Positions 36,413-45,829 of a stretch of 64,000 bases of DNA are shown here, piece after piece. A program made the position numbers and the translations under genes. Positions within the stretch are counted from its first letter, which is position 1, and the number at the start of each line of letters is the position of its first letter. Below the pieces are notes generated by a model that was not told the origin of the DNA, ran no database searches, and saw only the letters and a program-made list of their open reading frames with translations. Origin of the DNA: Chiridota heheva (taxonomy: Eukaryota; Echinodermata; Holothuroidea; Apodida; Chiridotidae); assembly GCA_020152595.1 (NCBI GenBank), contig JAIGNY010001647.1, forward strand, positions 1,443,501 to 1,507,500, given 5' to 3'.

Positions 36413-37716
36413 ATGGCAATAAATTACGGAAAGAAACTAACGCCCACACGAAGGACCCGTACAGGTCTGGGTGTGAAAGGTGTACGCACAACTCATCAAG
36501 TTACTCTTGATACCCCAACGGCCACAGCAGGTAATCACGTGATTGTCAAATTCCCGAAGCTGCAGCAGCATCATGTCATTGTCCCAGGCACAGTCAGAAT
36601 GGCCTTCAACTTTACTCTGAATAGCACAGATGGGAATCGCATTATTATCAACAACATAGGCCGCAACATTGTGAGCAAACTAGAGGTAACACTTGGAGGT
36701 GAGGTTGTCATGAGTTTGGACAGCGCAGATGTGTTCTACAACTATGCAGACCTATGGCTCTCCTATAACGCGAGAGATAACGCTGACTACCAGGGCATAA
36801 GCAGAGAAAATTGTTTTAAAATTCGTGTAGGTGCTAGTGATAAAGCTGATAATAATAAGAGTGACAACGCGATTGCTAAAGCTTTTGGCAATAGATTTTC
36901 TATACCATTAGATTTTAGTCTTTTAAGTGGTCACGCCCCATTTTACCCATTAGGTCTGCACGATTGGCTTAAATACATCACATACTTTGCACCTAACGAG
37001 AAGGTTATCATTGCAAACGATGACACCAAGGCCTCCTACACTCTGAACAACTTGACTCTGGAATTTGATAATGTAAATCAAGCGAGCCTTGAGCAGAGAT
37101 CCGAAATAAAATGTTGAATGAATACCTGGTAAACTATACAGATATATAGAGGCACCGGAGAGAAATGCTAGACCTCACTAGCTTTATGTGGACTTTCCCT
37201 TTGAATTTACCTCGACACAGTACCAGCGGTGTTGTCCTGTTGTTCGTCAAACAAGTTGATGATAGTGGCTTTGCACAAAAACCTGAGACTTTTATGAACA
37301 CCGACATCACTAAGGTCAGTGTAACCATTAAAGGTGTTCCTAACCAGCTATATGCCTAAGGCATTCTCCCATACCAGCACTGGGACGAGGCTAAGAAGGT
37401 ATTCGGCCCAGAAAGATTGTCCATGAGCGAGGGCCTTAATCCCGATGTAGGCTTAGTTGTTAAGGAGATTGGCCTACATTTCATCGATTTATCAGATTAC
37501 CTCAAAAAATACTACGCACTTGTTCTTGATCTGCGCAGCACCGATGATGATGCGTTACATGGTAACGGCTGCAAGCTGGGTAACGGTAGCGTAGGCATGA
37601 CTTTGGAGATCAACCGCACTCCTGCAGATGAAGGTACAGTGATTATGTACTACTTCGTGCTCTCAGATAAACAAATGGTAATCAAGAACGGTCGCCTAGC
37701 CAGAGTGTGGAGTTAG
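36413..37716 (+). pseudogene. MCP: Candidate Polinton major capsid protein (jelly-roll), broken
   Basis: About 434 codons. The first 234 are open (36413-37117). A frameshift near 37108 and a TAG near 37147-37149 precede the piece from 37165, and a TAA at 37357-37359 precedes the last piece (37417-37716). It is rich in predicted beta strands, with landmarks GRNIVSKLEVTLGGEVVMS, ADLWLSYNARDNADYQGI, SGHAPFYPLGL and, near the end, VPNQLYA and QHWDEAKKVFGPE. These blocks match a family I recall as recurrent beside the polymerase and packaging ATPase in invertebrate Polintons. Capsid function rests on that context and size; double jelly-roll structure was not tested. It would form the capsomers of a virus-like particle. 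Confidence 0.75.
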
Positions 37717-37735
37717 ATGTAAAAACTATATAAAA

Positions 37736-38309
37736 ATGGATTTACCAAGAGATCCCCACACTGCGATTATATGCGGTAAAAGGGGCTCTGGAAAGACACA
37801 TTATGTGTTAAACCTATTAGAAACCAGCTATTCAGGTGTATTTGCAAGAATTTTCATAGTATGCCCCACCTGGTCCTACAATCAAACCATACTTACAAAG
37901 CAAGTCCCTTTCTGATGACTGCAGTGTCTTCTTTCTAAATTCATTTGCAGATTAATTGCAAAAGTATCTTGAAATCATAAGCAAGCTCTACCAAGGTATA
38001 ACTACCCTCTCCATAGTCGATGATTGTTATGCAGAAAGTGAACTTGTAAAAAAGAGGCGAACAATATTAAATTTAACTTTTTCAGGTAGACATCATCAGC
38101 ACTCGCTATGGTTTACTGATGTACATGAGCAGAATGAGTGGATTGCTTTTTTTCACTGCAAGTCATCCCATTGCTTTCATCTAGTTATGAAAGAAAGCAG
38201 TGGCATTCCACAAGAAAAGTGGCAAGAAATCCGTGATAAGCTATCAAGCACAAAGTATGCTAAACTTGTGTTAAAAAGTGGACCACCTTTTGAGTACACA
38301 ATTGAGTAA
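37736..38309 (+). pseudogene. ATP: FtsK/HerA-type genome-packaging ATPase, broken
   Basis: Starts 20 bp after the capsid gene. Walker A is GKRGSGKTH at residues 14-22 and Walker B is LSIVDD in the second piece. Later blocks are TFSGRHHQHSLWF and a lysine-rich C-terminal KYAKLVLKSGPP. A double stop and frameshift near 37910-37920 split it, and the sensor region after SLWF looks shorter than usual. The span of 191 codons is slightly short for the family. Polinton ATPases of this type pump DNA into the capsid; position directly after the capsid gene fits. Confidence 0.9.
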
Positions 38310-38311
38310 GT

Positions 38312-38775
38312 AATGCTTAGTAATAGTCAAGTAATGCTTAGTAATAGCTAGGTAATGTTCAGTAATGTTCAGTAATAGTTCAGTAATGCTTAGTAATAGT
38401 TCAGTAATGTTTAGCAATACTTCAGTAATGCTTAGTAATAGTTCAGTAATGCTCAGTAATGCTCAGTAATGTTTAGTAATAGTTTAGTAATGCTTAATAA
38501 TAGTTCAGTAATGCTCAGTAATGCTTAGTAATAGTTCAGTAATGCTTAGTAATAGTTAAGTGGTGCTTATAATTAGTTAAGTAATGCTTGGTAATACTCA
38601 GTAATGCTTAGTCATGCTCAGTAATGCTTAGTAATAGTTCAGTAATGCTTAGTAATAGTTCAATAATGCTTGGTAATAGTTCAGTAATGCTTAATAATAG
38701 TTCAGTAATGCTCAGTAATGCTTAGTAATAGTTAAGTAATGCTTAGTAATAGTTAATTAGTGCTTAGTAATAGTT
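38312..38775. repeat. Degenerate 21-bp minisatellite inside the Polinton
   Basis: About 460 bp made of variants of TTCAGTAATGCTTAGTAATAG, with units of GTAATG and GTAATAG alternating. It starts three bases after the ATPase stop and ends just before the next gene. Stops occur in the forward frames, so it is noncoding. Its expansion may have happened after or during element spread. Confidence 0.9.
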
Positions 38776-38780
38776 AGGAG

Positions 38781-38924
38781 ATGTCCAGCGCCATATTGAA
38801 CACAGCATTATTAATAATCATACTTGCACTACACCTGTGGTATGCTTATCCCATTGTAGTGCGTGTTCGTCGAGTGATAATGAATATTAATAGTCTTGTA
38901 GAAACACTAGATGAGCCGTCGTAA
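38781..38924 (+). CDS. 47-residue single-pass membrane protein
   Basis: An intact short frame directly after the minisatellite. Residues 5-27 form a clear hydrophobic segment (ILNTALLIIILALHLWYAY), followed by the basic stretch RVRRV and a polar tail ending DEPS. This would be a type I or II small membrane protein. Polintons commonly carry one small transmembrane protein; its role in the particle or host membrane is unknown. No homolog was identified, and the call rests on position, a sound start and clear topology. Confidence 0.5.
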   Translation: MSSAILNTALLIIILALHLWYAYPIVVRVRRVIMNINSLVETLDEPS

Positions 38925-39058
38925 GAGCCATCACAAGGTGACCACCGCAAACAGCTAGCTGTCGTTATCCATGGAGGCATGTCCATGACTGTTTAGGAAA
39001 GTGTATTTCATCTTATCAGCTTCAAGAGATGTCTGGTGCAGATGTGGAATGATTACAT

Positions 39059-39651
39059 GGTGTATATGAGGTCCGTCTTGGTAATAAAATGACTAAAAGC
39101 TTGGGGAAAACAGCAATAAATTTATATGCACGTGCAACAGCCACTATATTTAACATTGACAATGAGCAGGCCCTTGCTACAGACCTTGGAGAAGATCCCT
39201 TTATAAACACTGCATTCAGAAGTATTAGTTGCAGACTATTCCATAAATGGGGGTTCTGGATTGTACCAGTAAGTATGGTTCTTAAAAGTGGGCGTCATAT
39301 TGAATATACAAACACAAATGATATAAACAATGAAGATACAAAGGTTGAAAAACCCCAAGAGGGTGGAAGCCGGGAAACGTGCTGCGGAGACATGCAAGGC
39401 ACGGATAACGATGGATGTCCCGTATTCAAAGGAGACTGAGCGCTTTGAAGGGGAACTTCAGGAAATGACAAAAGAAACCCCAGCGGCCACCCGCTGCAGA
39501 GACAGATCCGCCTAGGGCTTCTTGGGATATTTGGTGGGGTGTACTAGCTGCTGCTGTCGTAGTTGCTTCTGCTGCTGTAGTTGTAGCTCAAAATCACCAT
39601 ACACCTAGTCCACCCAGCCCCCCCCCCCCCTCACGCCTGAAAACCAATTGA
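39059..39651 (+). pseudogene. Basic Polinton-associated protein with C-terminal membrane segment, broken
   Basis: Three frames line up as one gene. The first piece (39059-39439) holds VRLGNKMTKSLGK and FHKWGFWIVPVSMV. The second (to about 39500) has the basic block KNPKRVEAGKRAAETCKAR. The third ends at 39649-39651 and holds an Ala/Val-rich transmembrane segment after ASWDIWWGV, then a proline-rich tail. Two frameshifts are needed. The family recurs in Polinton-like elements, by my recollection, but its function is not known. The basic central block suggests contact with nucleic acid or capsid, an inference only. Confidence 0.55.
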
Positions 39652-39684
39652 ACATAACTGCAGATGGTTTATATATACTAAACA

Positions 39685-40281
39685 ATGACGCAGCCTAACT
39701 AAGTTATCGATTCCCTGTAGCAAGGCGGAACAATAGCTTTACTAGCCACGGGTTATGCAGTCCAAGGAAGTGCTGTTATGAAAAGCTTGAAGCCACCACC
39801 CTCGTTAGAGATGAAACCTCGTGATGTAGCACTCCTTGCATTGGACGTTACAGCAGCTACTATGACTCGTGAGTGGCTAGTTTCCCAAGGTATCATTCCT
39901 GATATCAGATCGTTACTACACCACCCAATTAAATATATATGTCTGATAGACGATGGCTCCGATTGCCTTGCTTGTTGGTGGGCTGTAGTAAACGCCCCAA
40001 CATTTTCAGGTTCAAACTTTGTATTTAGTCAGATTGCCAAGGATCCAGCTGCACAGGAAGAACAAGCGCGTCATGATAAAGCCGTGGAAAAACTGCAGGC
40101 AGCTCAAATTGAATGGGCTCGTGATAGGCAAGAGAAGCTGGATAGGATGAATCAAAGACTTATGGCAGAAAGACGTGCTGTACAGACCTTCAGAAATGTA
40201 GATGACGCAATGAGATTTTACAAGGCTTTTATTACAATTGCTACGATTGGAATAGGGTCTGCTTATTTCTTGCTAAATTGA
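39685..40281 (+). pseudogene. Coiled-coil protein with C-terminal membrane anchor
   Basis: The frame from ATG at 39685 runs 198 codons, with TAA and TAG near its start. From 39778 it is fully open. Hydrophobic GGTIALLATGYAV lies near the N-terminus. A charged helical region of about 60 residues (AAQEEQARHDKAVEKLQ onward) is a likely coiled coil. The last 20 residues form a membrane segment (ITIATIGIGSAYFLLN). If the upstream stops are real ancestral boundaries, the gene would start at 39778 instead. Polintons carry coiled-coil and transmembrane accessory proteins of this kind; the role is unknown. Confidence 0.6.
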
Positions 40282-40306
40282 AGTTAAAATCCATGATATA
40301 CTAACA

Positions 40307-41487
40307 ATGGAGGATATACCAATGGATGATTTTGATCGAAGGGATGACTTGGCTGATGACCCGACTGATGATCCGTACTTGAATTACGATTTCCTTCCCA
40401 TTGTACCCACTGCGGCTGAAACTAGCGTTGATGGGCTTGATTTGTCTATAGCAGAACAACAACGTGAAGTTGACAAGATTCAGCTTGTAGACAAATTTTA
40501 CGCTGATATGAAAATTGCTGGTACTCCAAAGTATGACTTATTTAAGTTGGATTCAGAGCATATTTTGTATCTAACACACTAAGGTAGTGATATCCGCTTC
40601 AACAACATTCGGACTGGTGGATGGATTTCCGTACCATCAATCAAGTTACAAAGAGGAGGGGTGGCGGGAATCAGGGAAGTATTTGGTGATAGACAAAATG
40701 CTGCTACCGAAATAGAGAATACGGCGTCTAACGTCCTTGATGACACAGATTACGATGCAACTGCACTTGTGGGTGATATCGACCAATCAATAGGGAAAAC
40801 AGATGTAGCTGTTCAGACTGATGCTCCCTTATTACCACTACGGGAGCGCATGGTCTCGACAAGCAGCATAGAACTATACGAGGTACATTATCGGCTCAAG
40901 AAAACAAGCTTGTGGAAACTGACCAACAACTCGCAGAGGCAAGAGACCGGCTCGAAGCAGCCAGCGATAAAGACGAAAAGACAAGTATACGTAGAGTAAT
41001 TGAACAGCTGGATGGTCTGCAAGACGCTTTACAGACTAGCATAGACACACTTCGTGGTGATCTGAAATCTCAGGTACGGCAGAAACGTGACCTTGCGCGT
41101 GAGCTTGTATATAGCGACCTTTCTCTGCGAGAAAACTTGGTTAAGTTGTGTCGAACGCAGGGTGTGACGATTGCTTCTATTCTGACCGCATTAGGGTTTA
41201 TAATATCCATTATCATACTGGCACTTGGACTGGAACCCGTGCCAACACCAGAGCCGACGCCGCCGCCAGATAATATTGTCAAAGTACTGGGTCAGGTGAT
41301 GAAACGTTTTGGTAAATGGCTCAGTGCAGCTGTACCGGGCATCATTGGTGGTGCCCTTTCTTTGCTTTTCAATCTTATTGGTGACACATTCACAAAGGCA
41401 TGAAAGGTAGGGAGTTACTTGTGGGCACTTATGCTTGCAATGGGTGGTGCACTTATCGCATGGGTATCCAGGCGATTAAAGAAAAGA
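40307..41487 (+). pseudogene. Large coiled-coil/transmembrane protein common in Polintons, broken
   Basis: An acidic N-terminus (MEDIPMDDFDRRDD) leads, after one in-frame TAA at 40580-40582 and a frameshift near 40905, to a coiled coil (KTSIRRVIEQLDGLQDALQ) and the hydrophobic block GVTIASILTALGFIISIIIL. A proline-rich spacer and a second hydrophobic stretch (PGIIGGALSLLFNLIG) follow. A TGA at 41401-41403 is followed in frame by another membrane segment, LWALMLAMGGALIAW, so the original protein probably ran on to about 41487. The GVTIASILTALGF family is one I recognise as a frequent companion of Polinton genes. Its function is unknown. Confidence 0.75.
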
Positions 41488-41511
41488 TATCATATGATAT
41501 TTAATACTACG

Positions 41512-42185
41512 ATGTATTACAGCACGCATATCGTCACCGGAGAACCCACCAATTTCCAATTCCCGCTCCAGGTAAGCGAAGTAGGAGTCAATGATGTGTG
41601 CTTTACCAGTGCTTAGTATAACCTTGATAAGGATGGCAAGATGGATATTTTGTCATTTGATAGTGAAACGGCCAGGATAACAAAGGTTGAGGCTGGCCTG
41701 TATAATTTCAATATGATTAAAAGAAGATTAGATAAAGGGATCGGTGCAGGAGGTTTTGATTTCCAGTCGGCCACTTCACTGATCCGTATAACTGTGCCAG
41801 ATGGGCTTGCGCTTCTTTTAAGTGAAAATCTCTTAGTGCTATTGGGATTCAAACTTACCAATGAAAATAAGGCAATGAACCCAGGTGTGAATAGGAGCAA
41901 TCGTGTACCTCCCCTTATGATGGATCTTTCATTAAGCATTCACCTCCGAGACTTAGATGTTTCGCATAACCTTATTGATGGGCATCCCACGGATAGACTT
42001 GGTGAATTTCTTGTGAATAAGACTGATATAGGCTGAATGACTCATATACGATATAGTCATCCAAGAATGCATCGACTTCCAATGATGTGCTGAATACCAT
42101 CACCTTAAGAGGTACGAAACAATCATATGGTAAACCTTTCAATAACCACAATCTCCCCAATGAAGTTACATTGCTATTGAAATAA
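41512..42185 (+). pseudogene. Penton/minor-capsid-like protein, copy 1, broken
   Basis: Starts MYYSTHIVTGEP and aligns along its length with copy 2 at 42189. A TAG at 41614-41616 stands where copy 2 has tryptophan in GWYNL. A TGA at 42034-42036 and a frameshift near 42080 break the end, but the last codons still read EVTLLLK before TAA at 42183-42185. The shared pattern, an N-terminal strand, WYNL, VPP and a final beta-rich segment, resembles the single jelly-roll minor capsid (PY/penton) proteins of Polintons. That assignment is from pattern memory and was not tested. It lies 3 bp upstream of its sister. Confidence 0.65.
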
Positions 42186-42188
42186 TCG

Positions 42189-42863
42189 ATGTATTACAGC
42201 ACATATCTAGTCACCAGAAAACCAAGAAACCTAGTAGAAACCCCTCTTCAAGTGAAAGAGGTTGGTATCACAGATGTGATCTTCGCCAAGGGTTGGTATA
42301 ACCTGAAGGAGCATGGATTTTTAGACATTAGATATTCAGAGGATAGGCGAATTCAACGAGTAATCATTGAACCAGGCATCTATACTTTCAATACACTTAA
42401 GAAAAGAGTTGAAAGGGAGATAGAAACAGAAGAAAGAGGAAGTGTGTTCTTAGAGCAAAACACTTTACAAATCAAATTAGTCATACCGGCTACTTGCGAA
42501 GTCAAATTCAGCAGTAACTTTATATATTTCTTGGGAATGAATTTCACGGATGAATGGGTGGGTGCAGGTGTATATAGGAGTGATCACGTGCCTCCCATTT
42601 CAAGGGATCTTTCTATATGTATTCACCTTCTGGAATTAAATGTCACTCGAAACTTTGTTGAGGGACGTCCTAGCAATAGACTGGCAAAAATGACTGTAAA
42701 TGAAGAAGTAGGGGAAACTACTCACGTAACATATTCACATCCCATGATGCATCCTCTTGCTAGAGATGTGTTGAACACTATCACCTTAGAAATGCGTGAT
42801 GGCTATTGCCAAATTATACATAATAATTATTTATCAATTGAAGTGACCTTACTATTGAAATAG
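42189..42863 (+). CDS. Penton/minor-capsid-like protein, copy 2, intact
   Basis: An unbroken 224-residue frame, the longest intact gene in the Polinton's rightward arm. It shares start (MYYSTYLVTRKP), centre (VEVG/VKEVGITDV, GWYNL, RSDHVPP, DLSICIHL) and end (EVTLLLK) with copy 1. The beta-rich sequence without membrane or catalytic motifs fits a capsid vertex (penton) protein. The tandem pair must come from gene duplication within the element, because the copies have diverged strongly in sequence yet keep the same length. Why copy 2 lacks lesions while its neighbours are broken is unexplained; chance is possible. Confidence 0.7.
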   Translation: MYYSTYLVTRKPRNLVETPLQVKEVGITDVIFAKGWYNLKEHGFLDIRYSEDRRIQRVIIEPGIYTFNTLKKRVEREIETEERGSVFLEQNTLQIKLVIPATCEVKFSSNFIYFLGMNFTDEWVGAGVYRSDHVPPISRDLSICIHLLELNVTRNFVEGRPSNRLAKMTVNEEVGETTHVTYSHPMMHPLARDVLNTITLEMRDGYCQIIHNNYLSIEVTLLLK

Positions 42864-42865
42864 CT

Positions 42866-43480
42866 ATGAAAGTTGTTGACAGCATTTATCCAACATTACC
42901 ATCAGCTCCTCCTAGGGAGAGAGCCAGCAATTTCCGTTTACAACATATGACACAACTAAAAAGTTACCTTGAAACCGAGATTTCTACTCCACAAATCTAA
43001 GCCGCAAATACACACAGGTCTCCCATGTGTTTGAAGCAGTAGACACAGTGCTTATACTAACAACCGTGGGACCTGGTGCAGCTGGAATAGGTGTTTTGGC
43101 TACGATTGTTGCTGCACCAGTAGCAACTGCTATGGAAGGTGCTGCTGATGTATGTGGTCGTTGGTAGTGTACTCTGTATTATTTAAGAACACGGATAGAT
43201 AAGAAAGTTGCATCGTCAGATTACAACAATTGCTTCCTCTAAGCTTAACAGCATCGTAGACCTTGTCAGTAAAGCCATTGAAGATGAGGACGTTTCTGCT
43301 TCGGAATTTAAGACTGTCGTTGAAGAATTTGAACGTTTTAAAGTCTTAAAAGAGAAGACCCGAGCTGCTAAAATGATTCAGTTAGGTGAGGATGAAAAAA
43401 GCAGCTTCTGGAAGATGGGAAACAAATTGGGCGGCAGGAGGCGCAGTTGGCTATTGCCAAAGCACTGGGTGAAGCCTTAA
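42866..43480 (+). pseudogene. Polinton-associated protein with glycine-rich hydrophobic centre, broken
   Basis: Starts 2 bp after the preceding stop: ATG at 42866 and SIYPTLPSAPPRERA. A TAA at 42998-43000 and a frameshift lead to a hydrophobic Gly/Ala/Thr-rich stretch (LTTVGPGAAGIGVLATIVAA) ending in TAG at 43165-43167. A further shift leads to a helical C-terminal region (SSKLNSIVDLVSKAIEDEDV, FKTVVEEFERFKVLKEKTRA). I recognise the C-terminal helix family as recurrent in invertebrate Polinton elements. Overall about 205 codons. Membrane association is suggested by the centre; the function is unknown. Confidence 0.6.
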
Positions 43481-43534
43481 GTTAAGCTTTCAGCGAGTTC
43501 CACCTCCATATTGAAGACATCATGATATGTATAT

Positions 43535-44560
43535 ATGGCAGCATTTAAACACATCCCCAGACATGTGCTAGGGGCTCCTGTTTGGCAGGATGCTGAGACT
43601 GTGGGTGTGAGTAATCTAACAGAACAGCGGTTATACCCAGGCGGTTCAAATCAGTACTTCTTGGCAAGGTTTTAAAACATCTTTAAAAACTACCGAATAC
43701 ACAGCGTACATGATGATGCCACTGTCAAAAGGTGGCGTTTCGACCCTATGATGTTTTGGCAAACGCAGTTGAACTTTTCCCTGTGTATTGCCGCGGATAG
43801 ATGTGGTGTTTCTCCCGAGCAGATGACTAACTACAAACAATGGACGGTTCGCATGATTTATCGCTTTCATGTGTACTACACCATACGGAGAACATTGAAA
43901 AGACTGGAAGTTTGTCTACCAGATGAGGATAACGTTGACCCTTACAATAACCCGTACAGTGACGGGGCGTTAAAGCAAATGTGTGATGAGTTTGGGACTT
44001 CGCCGGAGGTTACCCAGTGAACCCCACCAGGGATTCCAAACTAGGGACTAGAGATACCCTGGAAGTGGTACTCAACCACTTATTACCCTATCCAGTATGT
44101 GGCAAACGACATGGGTATCATCAGCAGCAATTACTATGATAAGAAAATCATGTCATTTGGTGACCTGTCAGCGATGCTGACCATCGACTACATCAGTCAA
44201 CCATCGAACATGAAAACTGGCTACTTAAAAATAATCAAACCAACTAGTGATGGTTTCACAGACCTTGGTATCAACTATATCAACAACAGCATTCGTGTTC
44301 TTGTGTGGGCTCTTTTAGATGTTCAAGCACAAACTCGCAGTCAAATTCTTGGTGGTGGTCTGGATGCTCAGCAACAATTTATTCGTAATGTTGAGGATGC
44401 GGTGGCTGCTCCTATAGATCTCCCATCTTCCATTCAACGTTATCAAGGTACTCTGACCTATGCCTTAACTCCTTTAGATTTCAGTCTGGGTCAAGATTTG
44501 TACATGATTCCTAGCAATATGCTTTTGCGTATAGATAGCCAAAATATTTTTCTGTCATAA
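43535..44560 (+). pseudogene. Polinton-associated 341-codon protein, three in-frame stops
   Basis: A single frame from ATG at 43535 to TAA at 44558-44560, interrupted by TAA near 43670-43672, TGA at 44018-44020 and TAG near 44042, with no frameshift. Landmarks: PRHVLGAPVWQDAETVGVS and GGSNQYFLARF near the start, RWRFDPMMFWQTQLNFSL near residue 70, a central YNNPYSDGALKQMCDEFG, and DLYMIPSNMLLRI at the end. By recollection this family sits at the end of the structural arm in related elements. It has no membrane segment or enzymatic motif that I recognise, so a structural or virion-associated role is only inferred. Confidence 0.6.
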
Positions 44561-45499
44561 ATTTTGAATAGTGGTGGGCCCAGGTATGAGAAAAAGCGTT
44601 ATAATAAGTGCACCAGTCCGATTTATAAAAACGAAGACTTTGTATTACTTTAACGTAGCTTGCTTAGAATAGTGGGTTAATTAATGAAAAATGCAGTACA
44701 TCTGAAAATGAAAGAGTACATATATCCTGAAACACTGCAAATCATTCAGCTATTTCCAAAACACAAAAGAGATACAAAAAAATAGCAGTATGAAATGACC
44801 TCTGTGAATTGAGTAAATATTGGTTTACCACATAACTCTCACATGGCGTGAAATAAGGTCAAATGAAAATACGTGTTAAATAGGTGAAATTACATGTTGA
44901 ATATTCATTGCTTGAATATTTGTATGCAAATAGGGTATCTAGAATACTTTTTTCTGATTTACTTCAAAAGATAAGTAAATATTTGTGCGTAAAAAATAAC
45001 AAAACAATTTGGTATGCACAATCAAACAATTTTGTATATAAAAATATTGGAAGGGTAAATTGTAATGACGTTTATAAATAATTGCAATGTATACACTGCT
45101 AATATTAGTATTGTATAATGTAATGGGTATATAAACAGTTTTGGACGTTGAATAATTGCCCGGGGTGAATGACTCTTCATTCGTGAACAGCGGCGCGGCA
45201 AGATCTCAGCAGCGGTGGACAGAGCACTCGAGGAGTCTAGTCTGCTGAAGTACAAAATGATGGTCGATGGTGACATGTTGGACTGTTGATCCCACGTGGC
45301 GAAGCTACTTAGGCTGGGCTAGGAGAGTGATATAATCTGTAAATAGGTGTACCTTTAGGAAGATGAACTAAAAAAGGCAGGAGCGAGCAGAGGTTGAAAT
45401 TGTAGTTAAAAGTGGCTCCTGCCTTTCTCCCACTGAAGTTTTGCTGTTCTTTTATTTATTGGTAAAAAATATAAGTAAATAAATAATTACAATATCTTT
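44561..45499. other. Polinton right interior, no established gene
   Basis: About 940 bp between the last recognised gene and the right terminal repeat. Mostly AT-rich, with one GC-richer patch at 45160-45300. That patch holds a plus-strand frame of 38 codons without an ATG at its start (45173-45289, beginning LFIREQRRGKISAAVDRAL). It may be the decayed end of a captured or lost gene. Confidence 0.5.
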
Positions 45500-45823
45500 C
45501 TGTCATAAATTTATAGGCGGGTGGACGACATAAAAAGTGGCCTAGAACCCCCAGCCCAATTAGTGAAAACAAAAACTACGCAAAAGTGTGCCAGAACCAG
45601 GGAAAACAAACACGACGCAAAAGTGGCCCAGAACCAGTGAAAACAAAAACGACGCAAAAACGACGCAAGAGTGGTCCAGAACCAGTGAAAACAAAAACGA
45701 CGCAAAAGTGGCCCAGAACTAGTGAAAACAAAAACGACGCAAAAGTGGCCCAGAACCAGTGAAAACTAAACCGACGCAAAAACGACGCAAAAATGGCCCA
45801 GAACCAGCCTTTTGTATACTACC
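45500..45823 (-). repeat. Polinton right terminal inverted repeat
   Basis: Read on the minus strand it starts GTAGTATACAAAAGGCTGG (one extra base at 45823), continues with several units of GGTTCTGGGCCACTTTTGCG, and ends with CTTTTTATGTCGTC and AAATTTATGA, as in the left repeat. About 324 bp. Unit number and order differ from the left end, which fits unequal exchange or slippage after the two ends were last made identical. Confidence 0.9.
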
Positions 45824-45829
45824 GCATGA
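45824..45829. repeat. Polinton target site duplication, right
   Basis: GCATGA, identical to 30875-30880, follows the right terminal repeat. Confidence 0.8.

Larger units (their letters stand above)
30881..45823. mobile_element. Polinton/Maverick virus-like transposon, decayed, both ends present
   Basis: A self-replicating element of about 14.94 kb bounded by long terminal inverted repeats and a GCATGA target duplication. It encodes a protein-primed family B DNA polymerase, a retrovirus-like integrase, a capsid candidate and a packaging ATPase, the defining Polinton set. Genes are arranged as two divergent arms meeting at 36382-36412: leftward for replication and integration, rightward for the particle. 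Most genes have one to several stops or frameshifts. The integrase has three TAG stops and the polymerase several frame breaks, so it is not autonomous. Size is at the lower end of the usual 15-20 kb. Confidence 0.95.
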
